Shown: piece by piece, positions 15,747-23,806 of the stretch
Layout: the number at the start of each line of letters is the position of its first letter
Numbering within the stretch: the first letter of the stretch is position 1
From: Catenibacterium sp900764725
GTDB taxonomy: Bacteria > Bacillota_I > Bacilli_A > Erysipelotrichales > Coprobacillaceae
DNA: 33,532 nt
Reading direction: 5' to 3' (one strand)
NCBI RefSeq assembly: GCF_934754625.1
Contig: NZ_CAKVIU010000020.1
Program-made: the position numbers and the translations under genes
The notes under the pieces: generated by a model
Databases searched by the model: none
What the model saw: the letters and a program-made list of their open reading frames with translations, nothing else
What the model was told of the DNA's origin: nothing

Positions 15747-16004
15747 ATGTATGATTATCCATTAGAACCAGATTGGTCAACAGAAGAAATTATCGAAGTT
15801 GTTGGGTTATATAATGCAGTAGAACAGGCTTATGAAGAAGGTATAAGCGCTAAAGAATTCATGGAACATTACCGTGCATTTACTTCTATTGCGGACTCAA
15901 AAGCATTACAAAAACAATTAGATAAAGCTTTTGAAGAAGCATCTGGCTACTCTATTTATAAAGTATTTAAACGTTCTCAGGAAGAAGAGTGGGTTAAACT
16001 ATGA
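15747..16004 (+). CDS. UPF0223 family protein (YktA-like)
   Basis: The 85-residue protein matches the UPF0223 pattern (Bacillus YktA): N-terminal YPLEPDWSTEEI, the AxEQAYEEGI helix and the EEASGYSIYKVFK segment near the C-terminus. It is a small acidic helical protein of unknown function. AGGAGGT precedes the ATG. Its last codons overlap the ftsW start by 4 bases (ATGA), so it heads an eight-gene operon. Confidence 0.88.
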   Translation: MYDYPLEPDWSTEEIIEVVGLYNAVEQAYEEGISAKEFMEHYRAFTSIADSKALQKQLDKAFEEASGYSIYKVFKRSQEEEWVKL

Positions 16005-17227
16005 ACTTCATCAAGAAGATACAGATGATGTTTAAACGTACTGGTACAGACAAAACAATCTATGCTTGTACTATTTTTCTCGCATTATTTGGAATTGTGA
16101 TGATTGGGGATGCTTCTGTAGGTATGTCGGCAAGTGAAGGCTCTGATTTTGCGACAAAAAACCTGCTGAAACAATGTATATTTGTTTTTTTAGGCTTTAG
16201 CTGTATGTTCTTTTTTGCTCGTGCTTATAAAACACGTCGTATATCAGAAACATTAATGCTTGTTACTTATGGTGTATGTATCATTTTGATGATTGCCTGC
16301 TTAATGTGGACACTTAATAATTCTCATGCCTGGATCAAGATAGGACCATTTACTGTTCAGCCGGTAGAATTTATGAAGCTGACATTGATTATCCTGTTGA
16401 GTTATATATTTGGTGTCTTGCCAGATCAGATTCGTATCTCTCCGCGCTTATCAAAAGAGAAAAGAAAGAAACTCGTTTATCGTAAAGCGTTGATTTGTGT
16501 GGCTTTTCCTGCATTTCTTGTTTTATTCGCATTTTTAATCTGTTGGAAGGTACAGAAGGATATGGGAAGTGGTTTGATTCTATTTGTTATGGCAACATGT
16601 CTATTCTTTGCGACACCATCTTCATACTATCGTCCATTTAAGATTATTGGCTTATTTTTAGTATTTTTTCTAGTACTTGTTTTCATTCTATTCCATGATC
16701 GTTTCTTAAAGAGCCATCAGATGGCCCGTATCTCATCATGGCTTAATCCATTAAAAGATATTTATGGCTCTAACTATCAGATTATCAATGGTTTTGTAGG
16801 ATATACAAATGGTGGTTTAATTGGTCGTGGTTTTGGAAACTCTATTATGAAATTCGGTTATATTCCAGAAGCACAGAGTGACTTTATCTCAGCTATTATT
16901 GTAGAAGAATTAGGACTTGTAGGCTTTGCGGCTTTCTTTATTCCTTATTCTATTATTATTTATAGACTCTTTAGATATGCTTTTGCGATTAAGGATTCAA
17001 GAGAAAAATTAACACTTATTGGAATTGCAAGTTATTTCTTTGTCCACTTAATGGTTAATGTCGGTGGTGTATCAGGACTTATTCCAATGACTGGTGTACC
17101 TCTCTTATTAATTAGTGCAGGTGGTACATCTACCATGGCTGCTTTAATAGGAATAGGTATCGCTCAGGCTATTATTGCGAAATATAATCGTGAAAAGAAG
17201 CAGGAGGCTATTGAAAAATCATTATGA
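16001..17227 (+). CDS. ftsW: FtsW/RodA/SpoVE-family (SEDS) peptidoglycan glycosyltransferase
   Basis: Polytopic membrane protein (408 residues, about ten membrane segments) that polymerises lipid II with a partner class B PBP. Visible signatures are HAWIKIGPFTVQPVEFMKL (the G-x-QPxExxK family motif), GFGNSIMKFGYIPEAQSDFI with the conserved acidic loop and EELG, and TGVPLLLISAGGTS near residue 370. Linkage to ylbF-rsmD-coaD mirrors the Bacillus neighbourhood of ftsW and supports the division enzyme over RodA, but sequence alone does not fully separate them. There are four-base overlaps with both neighbours. Confidence 0.88.
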   Translation: MNFIKKIQMMFKRTGTDKTIYACTIFLALFGIVMIGDASVGMSASEGSDFATKNLLKQCIFVFLGFSCMFFFARAYKTRRISETLMLVTYGVCIILMIACLMWTLNNSHAWIKIGPFTVQPVEFMKLTLIILLSYIFGVLPDQIRISPRLSKEKRKKLVYRKALICVAFPAFLVLFAFLICWKVQKDMGSGLILFVMATCLFFATPSSYYRPFKIIGLFLVFFLVLVFILFHDRFLKSHQMARISSWLNPLKDIYGSNYQIINGFVGYTNGGLIGRGFGNSIMKFGYIPEAQSDFISAIIVEELGLVGFAAFFIPYSIIIYRLFRYAFAIKDSREKLTLIGIASYFFVHLMVNVGGVSGLIPMTGVPLLLISAGGTSTMAALIGIGIAQAIIAKYNREKKQEAIEKSL

Positions 17228-17595
17228 TCTATGACTCAATAAAAGAACTCATTGACCAAATTAAAGAAGAGGAATGTTTTAAAAACTATCACTCTTCTTT
17301 AAATGTATTTGATAAACCTGAGGTCAAATCTTTGATGAATGAGATGAATAGACTCAATGAAGAAAAAGAAGATCTTGCACGCTTTGGTGGCTATTGTGAT
17401 ACCTCACATATACAAGAACGTATCACTAGTATTAGAAGAGAGCTTTATCGTTTGCCAGAGATGAATGCTTATTTAGAGTCATATAGCGAACTCAATAAGA
17501 TGCTAGATGAGATTACAGATATTGTCTTTGATGATATCAGTGATGAACTTGCAAAGGGAAGGATTGGAAGAAGTTATGCGCGTTATAGCAGGTAA
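17224..17595 (+). CDS. ylbF: YlbF/YmcA family protein
   Basis: The 123-residue all-helical protein fits the YlbF/YmcA family; in Bacillus these form a complex with YaaT that acts with RNase Y and affects competence and sporulation. The N-terminal part (YDSIKELIDQIKEEECFKNYH) and the long second helix (VKSLMNEMNRLNEEKEDL) match the family style. It lies between ftsW and rsmD as in Bacillus (ylbF-ylbG-rsmD-coaD), but ylbG is absent. It starts 4 bases inside ftsW and overlaps rsmD by 20 bases. Confidence 0.8.
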   Translation: MIYDSIKELIDQIKEEECFKNYHSSLNVFDKPEVKSLMNEMNRLNEEKEDLARFGGYCDTSHIQERITSIRRELYRLPEMNAYLESYSELNKMLDEITDIVFDDISDELAKGRIGRSYARYSR

Positions 17596-18133
17596 ATATA
17601 AAAGCAGACAGCTTAAAGCTGTCCCTACAAAATTAACTCGTCCTACGACAGATAAGAATAAAGAGAATCTTTATAACATGATTGGTCCTTATTTTGATGG
17701 TGGAATCTGTCTTGATTTATTTGCAGGCAGTGGAGGACTTGGTATAGAAGCATTAAGTAGAGGAATGGATGAGCTTTATGCTGTAGATAAACAATATAAG
17801 GCATTTCAGGTTATTAGAGAAAATATTAATAGTTTGAAAATCACAAATGCGCATGTGATGAAGGCTGATTATCGTAAGGCTTTAGGTACTTTTAAAGAAG
17901 AAGGTATCAAGTTTAGTCTTGTATTATTAGATCCACCCTATGGAATGAAAATCAATCAAGATATTATTCATACATTAAAGGATAATGGAAACTTGAAGGA
18001 TGGCTGTATTATTGTGGTAGAAGACTTAACTGAAGAAAAGCTTGAATATGAAGCACCATTTAGACTTGTGAAAGAAAATAACTATGGTATTACATGTTTA
18101 CAGATTGTGAAATACGAGGAGGCTTCATTGTGA
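17576..18133 (+). CDS. rsmD: 16S rRNA (guanine-966-N2)-methyltransferase RsmD
   Basis: SAM-dependent methyltransferase acting on G966 of 16S rRNA. The 185-residue form begins MRVIAGKYKSR as in the family, then RPTTDKNKENLYN, SAM loop LDLFAGSGGLGIEALSRG and catalytic LLDPPYG. The reading frame is open from 17507, but the family start and a GGAAG site (17566-17570) place the start at 17576. It ends in GTGA, overlapping coaD by 4 bases. Confidence 0.93.
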   Translation: MRVIAGKYKSRQLKAVPTKLTRPTTDKNKENLYNMIGPYFDGGICLDLFAGSGGLGIEALSRGMDELYAVDKQYKAFQVIRENINSLKITNAHVMKADYRKALGTFKEEGIKFSLVLLDPPYGMKINQDIIHTLKDNGNLKDGCIIVVEDLTEEKLEYEAPFRLVKENNYGITCLQIVKYEEASL

Positions 18134-18609
18134 TAAAAGCAGTATATACAGGTACATTTGATCCTGTTACAAATGGTCATCTTGATATCATTGAACGTGC
18201 GTCTAAGATGTATGATGTACTTTATGTGACTATTTTTATTAATCCACATAAGACATGCTTATTTACTGTAGAAGAACGTATGGAGATGTTAAGAGAAGCA
18301 ACTAAGCAGTTTCCTAATGTTGTCATTGACGAAAGCAGTAGTCTTGCTGTAGAGTATGCAAGGGAAGTAGGGGCACAGGTATTAGTACGTGGACTACGTG
18401 CAACAGAAGACTACAACTATGAGTCTCTCATGTGCTTTACAAACCAGTATTTAGATGAAGGTATTGAAACAGTCTTTTTAATGACTCGACTTGCTTATAC
18501 ATTTGTATCTTCTTCATTTGTGAAAGAGATTGTATCTCATAAACATAGTGTAGAAGGTCTTGTACCAGCATGTGTTGAAGAAAAACTAATAGAAAAATAC
18601 AGGGGGTAG
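18130..18609 (+). CDS. coaD: phosphopantetheine adenylyltransferase
   Basis: Penultimate step of CoA synthesis: 4'-phosphopantetheine + ATP to dephospho-CoA. The 159 residues show the nucleotidyltransferase motif TGTFDPVTNGH (7-17), RGLRATEDYNYE and the SSSFVKEI segment near the C-terminus; length is normal. The start is GTG at 18130, six bases after GAGGAGG (18117-18123) and overlapping the rsmD stop; no ATG lies at the family's N-terminus. rsmD-coaD pairing is widespread in Firmicutes. Confidence 0.95.
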   Translation: MIKAVYTGTFDPVTNGHLDIIERASKMYDVLYVTIFINPHKTCLFTVEERMEMLREATKQFPNVVIDESSSLAVEYAREVGAQVLVRGLRATEDYNYESLMCFTNQYLDEGIETVFLMTRLAYTFVSSSFVKEIVSHKHSVEGLVPACVEEKLIEKYRG

Positions 18610-18612
18610 ATT

Positions 18613-19878
18613 ATGCGTTTATTATTAAAGAATGCACATTTGTATCGTCATGAAGCATTTAATGATACAGATGTATTGATTGAAGATGGCATTATCAAGA
18701 AGATTGGTGCATGTAATGAAGAAGCAGATCAAGTGATTGATCTTCATGGAGCACTTTTATCTCATAACTTTATTGATATCCATACACATCTTCGTGAACC
18801 TGGCTTTGAACATAAAGAAACTATTTCTACTGGTAGTGCATCAGCTCTTTATGGTGGATATGGTACTATTGTCGCAATGGCCAATACATTACCTTGCATG
18901 GATGATAAGGAAACTATTGAAGACTTTACTAAACGTTGTGAAAAGGATGCACAAGTAAAAACATATACTTATAGTGCAATTACTGAAGAATTAAAAGGTC
19001 AGAAGGTTGTCGATATGGAAGAAAATATCAAACAGCCTATCGTTCTAGGATTCTCAGATGATGGTAAAGGTGTCCAGAAGGATGAAAAGATGAAAGAAGC
19101 TATGACACGTGCTAAAGCACTTGATTCTATCATCGTTGCACATTGTGAAGATGAATCAGAATTACATGGTGGATGTATTCATGAAGGTCATTATGCGAAA
19201 GAACATGGCTTAATTGGTATCAATAGTGCAAGTGAATATAAACAGGTAGATCGTGATTTACATCTTGTCGATGAAATTCACAATAGATATCATATCTGTC
19301 ATATTTCCACAAAAGAAACAGTGGCTTTACTTGGTGCAAGTCGTGCACGTGGTGAAAGAGTAAGTGGTGAAACATCACCTCATCATTTAATCCTAACTGA
19401 AGATAACATCCAGGATTGTCATCCTAACTATAAGATGAATCCACCTCTTCGTACAAAAGAAGATCGTGATGCAATCATCAAGGCAGTCAATGATGGAGTT
19501 ATTACTGTAATAGCAACAGACCATGCCCCTCATGCAAGAAGCGAAAAGAGTAAACCGATTGATAAAGCACCTTTTGGAATCATTGGCTTACAGCATGCCT
19601 TCCCACTTATTTATACATATATTGTAGAAGAAGGCTTAATTCAATTAGATACAGTTCTTGATTGTTTGACTACTGGACCTGCAAAGACATTAAACTTAGA
19701 TGCTTCTATTGAAGAAGGTATGAAAGCAGATCTATGTGCATTTGACTTAAATAAAGAATATACAATCAAAGAAGAAAACTTAAAGTCTAAAGCATGCAAT
19801 ACACCTTTCTTAGGATGGAAAGTCAAAGGTGCATTAATTATGAATATTGTCGATGGACAATTATTAGTGGAGGAATAA
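18613..19878 (+). CDS. pyrC: dihydroorotase
   Basis: Third step of pyrimidine synthesis: carbamoyl-aspartate to dihydroorotate. The 421-residue amidohydrolase has metal ligands in DIHTHLREPG (His57, His59), SDDGKGVQ in the middle, HISTKE (third His region) and ATDHAPH (catalytic Asp) near residue 303. Length and motifs fit the type I bacterial enzyme found in Bacillus. It follows coaD after 3 bases with GGGGG before the ATG and precedes pyrK by one base. No PyrR attenuator or pyrR gene is visible, so regulation may come from the operon promoter. Confidence 0.94.
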   Translation: MRLLLKNAHLYRHEAFNDTDVLIEDGIIKKIGACNEEADQVIDLHGALLSHNFIDIHTHLREPGFEHKETISTGSASALYGGYGTIVAMANTLPCMDDKETIEDFTKRCEKDAQVKTYTYSAITEELKGQKVVDMEENIKQPIVLGFSDDGKGVQKDEKMKEAMTRAKALDSIIVAHCEDESELHGGCIHEGHYAKEHGLIGINSASEYKQVDRDLHLVDEIHNRYHICHISTKETVALLGASRARGERVSGETSPHHLILTEDNIQDCHPNYKMNPPLRTKEDRDAIIKAVNDGVITVIATDHAPHARSEKSKPIDKAPFGIIGLQHAFPLIYTYIVEEGLIQLDTVLDCLTTGPAKTLNLDASIEEGMKADLCAFDLNKEYTIKEENLKSKACNTPFLGWKVKGALIMNIVDGQLLVEE

Positions 19879-19879
19879 C

Positions 19880-20638
19880 ATGAAGAATTATCAGGATTTT
19901 CTTACAATCAACTACAATAAAGAATTAATTCCTGGTCTATTTGAAATGGAACTTGAAGGAGAAGGGGCTCGTTTTATTACAGCACCTGGTCAGTTTATTA
20001 ATATTAAGATCAATGACTCACTTCAGCCATACTTAAGAAGACCAATGAGTATCTTGGATTATGATGATACACATATTAAATTAATTTATCGTATTAGAGG
20101 TGAAGGAACTAAGATTCTTTCAGAAAAGAAACCAGGAGAAAAACTAGATGTATTAATCGGTTTAGGTAATGGTTTCACTGATACTGATTATAATGAAGTC
20201 ATTGTAGTAGGAGGAGGAAGTGGTACACCACCAATGTATGGTCTTGCGAAAAGACTTATTGAAAAAGGTGTAAAAGTCACTGCAGTACTTGGATTCAATG
20301 GTTCTTATGATGTCTTCTATGAAGAGGAGTTCAAGAAGCTTTGTCCTACTTATATTTCTACAATGGATGGCACTACTGGTACTAAAGGTACTGTTATTGA
20401 TGCCATTAAAGAAAATAACTTAACTTTTGATCATTACTATGCATGTGGTCCAGAACCAATGTTGGATGCATTAGTAAAGAACTTCCCAGATAACGGTTCT
20501 CTTTCTTTTGAAGCAAGAATGGGATGTGGCTTTGGTGCCTGCATGGGATGTTCATGTAAAGTAAAAACAAAACCATATAAGAGAATTTGTGTAGAAGGAC
20601 CTGTTCTTTCTTCAGATGAGGTGATTATCAATGGCTAA
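19880..20638 (+). CDS. pyrK: dihydroorotate dehydrogenase electron-transfer subunit PyrK
   Basis: FAD- and 2Fe-2S-containing partner that lets PyrD pass electrons to NAD+. The 252 residues show the FAD-binding RRPMSI, an NAD-binding GGGSGTPPMYGLAKRL region and the C-terminal cluster motif CGFGACMGCSCK followed by a fourth Cys (RICVEG). Length is normal. It overlaps pyrD by 8 bases, as expected for a stoichiometric complex. Confidence 0.94.
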   Translation: MKNYQDFLTINYNKELIPGLFEMELEGEGARFITAPGQFINIKINDSLQPYLRRPMSILDYDDTHIKLIYRIRGEGTKILSEKKPGEKLDVLIGLGNGFTDTDYNEVIVVGGGSGTPPMYGLAKRLIEKGVKVTAVLGFNGSYDVFYEEEFKKLCPTYISTMDGTTGTKGTVIDAIKENNLTFDHYYACGPEPMLDALVKNFPDNGSLSFEARMGCGFGACMGCSCKVKTKPYKRICVEGPVLSSDEVIING

Positions 20639-21551
20639 TTTACATGTAAAACTACCAGGACTTGATATGAAGAATCCTGTTATTCCAGCAAGTGGTACTT
20701 TTGGATTCGGTTATGAATTCACTAAGTTTTATGATATTAATGTATTAGGCTCTATGAGCTTAAAGGGTACAACTCTTGAACCACGTTATGGTAACCCACT
20801 TCCACGTATTGCGGAAGGACCTTCTGGCTTATTGAATGCGATTGGTTTACAGAACCCAGGTGTGGATGAAGTCATTAAAACTGAATTAGTTAAACTAAGA
20901 GAAGTCTATTCAGGTAAAGCTATTGCGAATATTGGCGGAAGCTGTATTGATGATTATGTGCAGACTGCTGCAAAACTTACTAAAGAAGACTGTATTGGTG
21001 CATTAGAACTTAATATCAGCTGTCCTAACGTTCATGCAGGAGGAATGCAGATTGGTACTGATCCAGCAATGGCTGCAGAAGTCACTCGTGCAGTAAAAGC
21101 TGTTATTACTAAACCACTTTATGTTAAACTATCTCCAAACGTGACTGATGTAGTCGCAATTGCGAAAGCAGTAGAAGAAGCAGGTGCTGATGGTATCTCA
21201 ATGATTAATACTCTAGTAGGTATGCGTTTTGATATCCGTTCAGGTAAGCCTATTATTGCGAATAAGACAGGTGGTTACTCAGGACCAGCTATCTTCCCAG
21301 TCGCTTTAAGAATGGTTTATCAGGTTTCTCAGGCTGTTAATATCCCAGTTATTGGTATGGGTGGTATTTCTACTGGTAGAGATGCAATTGAAATGATGAT
21401 TGCAGGTGCAAGCGCTGTACAGGTTGGTTGTGCTAACTTAGTAGATCCATATGCATGTCCTCGTATTATTCAGGAAATGAATGATGAACTAGATGCAATG
21501 GGTATTGAAAATATCACTGATATTATCGGAAAATCCCATCAATATAAATAA
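20631..21551 (+). CDS. pyrD: dihydroorotate dehydrogenase B, catalytic subunit
   Basis: FMN enzyme oxidising dihydroorotate to orotate, class 1B (NAD-dependent with PyrK). The 306 residues include the NPVIPASGTFGFG N-terminus, LNISCPNV with the catalytic Cys typical of class 1 enzymes, LSPNVTD, and GMGGISTGRDAIEMMIAGASAVQVG for FMN phosphate binding. GAGGTGAT inside pyrK is its ribosome site. It is the last gene of the operon; pyrB, pyrE, pyrF and the carbamoyl-phosphate synthetase genes are not nearby. Confidence 0.96.
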   Translation: MANLHVKLPGLDMKNPVIPASGTFGFGYEFTKFYDINVLGSMSLKGTTLEPRYGNPLPRIAEGPSGLLNAIGLQNPGVDEVIKTELVKLREVYSGKAIANIGGSCIDDYVQTAAKLTKEDCIGALELNISCPNVHAGGMQIGTDPAMAAEVTRAVKAVITKPLYVKLSPNVTDVVAIAKAVEEAGADGISMINTLVGMRFDIRSGKPIIANKTGGYSGPAIFPVALRMVYQVSQAVNIPVIGMGGISTGRDAIEMMIAGASAVQVGCANLVDPYACPRIIQEMNDELDAMGIENITDIIGKSHQYK

Positions 21552-21573
21552 AGAGTGCTAAGCACTCTTTTTT
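21550..21573 (+). terminator. rho-independent terminator of the pyr operon
   Basis: AAAGAGTGCT and AGCACTCTTT (21550-21570) with a short loop and a T run to 21573, beginning at the pyrD stop codon. Confidence 0.87.
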
Positions 21574-21612
21574 ATGTTATATTAAGTGGTGCGAATAAGG
21601 AGGATTTTTAAC

Positions 21613-23745
21613 ATGGAACTCAGTCAATTATTAAACCCTAAACAATTAGAAGCAGCCACTTATCTAGATGGACACTTAAGAATCATTGCTGGGGCTGGTT
21701 CAGGTAAGACACGTGTTGTCACATATCGTATAGCATATTTAATTGAAGAAGTAGGGGTTAATCCTCATAACATTCTAGCAATCACATTTACTAATAAAGC
21801 AGCCAATGAAATGAAAACAAGAGTAGAAAATATTCTAGGTACATCTTTAGGAACAACAATCTGTACAATTCACTCTTTATGTGTCAGAGTACTTAGACAA
21901 CATTCTACAGCCATTGGTTATCCTCATAACTTCATTATTATGGATGAAGAAGACCAGAAATCACTTATTAAAAAACTCTATAAAGAAAAAGAAATAGATC
22001 AAAAAACTATCAGTATCAAATCTATGATCAACTATATCTCTTCCTATAAGGTGAACTTTGTCTCTCCTGCCAAAGCAGTACAGCTTGCAGGCAATATGCC
22101 AGGAGAAAAAATGAAGGCAGAAGTTTATGCAATGTATGAAAAATATAAAGAAGATCATAATATGATGGACTTTGATGATCTTCTTATTAATACGTTAAAG
22201 ATCTTCCAGGATAATCCGGATATTGTATCAAGATGGTCTAGACGTTATCAGTTTGTCCATGTAGATGAATTCCAGGATGTCGGTTCTATTGAATACAATC
22301 TTATTCATTACTTTGCCCAGGATTCTATTGTCTGTGTTGTAGGAGATCCAGATCAGACAATCTATTCATTTAGAGGCAGTGATGTTAACTATATCATGAA
22401 CTTTGATAAAGACTATCAGAACGTTAAAACTGTTATATTAGATCAGAACTATCGCTCTACTAAAACAATCCTTGATATCTCTAATAACCTGATCAAGAAA
22501 AATAAGAACAGACTAGAAAAAGACTTATTCTCCGAATTAGAAGAAGGAGATAAAGTTATTCATTATGCAGCAGTTAGTGAAGAGGCAGAATCAAAATATA
22601 TCTGTGATACAATCCAAAAGCTTACTCAATCTGGCGTTTCTGAATCTCATATTGCGGTACTTTATCGTGCCAATTATTTATCTCGTTCTATTGAACAGGA
22701 AATGATTCGCAGACAGATCCCTTATAAGATCTTTGGGGGATTAAAGTTCTTTAACCGTAAAGAAGTCAAAGATGCTTTAAGCTATATTAGACTCGTTGTC
22801 ATGGGTGATGATTTATCATTTGAAAGAGTCGTCAATACACCATCTCGAGGTATTGGTGCAAAAACTCTAGAAAAGATCACTCTTACAGCCACAAGACATG
22901 GTATCTCTAACTATGAAGCAGTCTGCTTCTTCTTAGATGAAACAGGTGTAGGTGGTAAAGCAAAGAAAGGACTCAAAGAACTTGTAGAAGTCATTGAAAA
23001 AGCAAGAGTCTCTGATAAGAGTTTAGCAGATATCTATGAAGATGTATTAATAGATACAGGATACTTAAAACTGATGAAGGATGGACAGGAAGATAACCGT
23101 ATTGAAAACTTAATGGAATTAAAGAATTCCATTGATAGTTATGTCAATACTCATCCAGAAACACCAGACTTTGAATCTTATTTACAGGATATTGCGCTTT
23201 ATACATCCCAGGATGAAGATAAGACAGGAGACTATGTTTCTCTAATGAGTATTCATATGGCTAAAGGATTAGAGTTTGACTATGTCTTTGTATCAGGTCT
23301 TTCTGAAGGTATTTTCCCATCTGAGAGAACAATGAGTGAAGGGGGAGATGAAGGGCTAGAAGAAGAAAGAAGACTTGCTTATGTTGCCTTTACACGTGCT
23401 AAAAAGCGTCTTTATCTCACTGATAGCCAGGGCTTTAGCTTTGTCTCTCAATCTCCTAAAGTTACATCTCGATTTGTCGATGAAATAGGTCGTGATCATG
23501 TCGAACATGTTGGTAAACCTTCTAAATTCAAGACACGTGATTATATCCATGAATCTTATCCAGATTTAATTGGTGATAATGGTGTAAGTGACTGGAAGGT
23601 TGGAGATTTAGTGAATCATGATATATTTGGTAAGGGTGTTGTTGTCAAGGTCAAGGGACCACTTGTTGATGTTGCTTTTGAAGTTCCTCATGGAATCAAG
23701 ACTTTAATGGGAGGTCATCATGCTTTAAAGCGCTTATCAAACTGA
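21613..23745 (+). CDS. pcrA: ATP-dependent DNA helicase PcrA (UvrD family)
   Basis: Superfamily 1A 3'-5' helicase for repair and for clearing proteins from DNA. The 710 residues show Walker A AGAGSGKT (26-33), DEFQDVG (motif II), GDPDQTIYSFRGSD (motif III), LDQNYRST (motif IV), MSIHMAKGLEFDYVFV (motif V), EERRLAYVAFTRA (motif VI), and the C-terminal Tudor-like segment WKVGDLVNHDIFGKGVV used for RNA polymerase contact. The frame opens at 21586, but AAGGAGG (21597-21603) is 9 bases before the ATG at 21613 where the family sequence begins. It heads the pcrA-ligA-camS-gatCAB cluster. Confidence 0.96.
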   Translation: MELSQLLNPKQLEAATYLDGHLRIIAGAGSGKTRVVTYRIAYLIEEVGVNPHNILAITFTNKAANEMKTRVENILGTSLGTTICTIHSLCVRVLRQHSTAIGYPHNFIIMDEEDQKSLIKKLYKEKEIDQKTISIKSMINYISSYKVNFVSPAKAVQLAGNMPGEKMKAEVYAMYEKYKEDHNMMDFDDLLINTLKIFQDNPDIVSRWSRRYQFVHVDEFQDVGSIEYNLIHYFAQDSIVCVVGDPDQTIYSFRGSDVNYIMNFDKDYQNVKTVILDQNYRSTKTILDISNNLIKKNKNRLEKDLFSELEEGDKVIHYAAVSEEAESKYICDTIQKLTQSGVSESHIAVLYRANYLSRSIEQEMIRRQIPYKIFGGLKFFNRKEVKDALSYIRLVVMGDDLSFERVVNTPSRGIGAKTLEKITLTATRHGISNYEAVCFFLDETGVGGKAKKGLKELVEVIEKARVSDKSLADIYEDVLIDTGYLKLMKDGQEDNRIENLMELKNSIDSYVNTHPETPDFESYLQDIALYTSQDEDKTGDYVSLMSIHMAKGLEFDYVFVSGLSEGIFPSERTMSEGGDEGLEEERRLAYVAFTRAKKRLYLTDSQGFSFVSQSPKVTSRFVDEIGRDHVEHVGKPSKFKTRDYIHESYPDLIGDNGVSDWKVGDLVNHDIFGKGVVVKVKGPLVDVAFEVPHGIKTLMGGHHALKRLSN

Positions 23746-23753
23746 TTTTTAAG

Positions 23754-23782
23754 TTTTATTATGAAGAGAATTTTGCTATAAT
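23754..23782 (+). promoter_or_regulatory. extended -10 promoter of ligA
   Basis: TGC followed by TATAAT (23777-23782) forms an extended -10; TTTTAT (23754-23759) is a weak -35 at 17 bases. Confidence 0.55.
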
Positions 23783-23806
23783 ACGAAAAGAAAAGGAATG
23801 AGTAAG

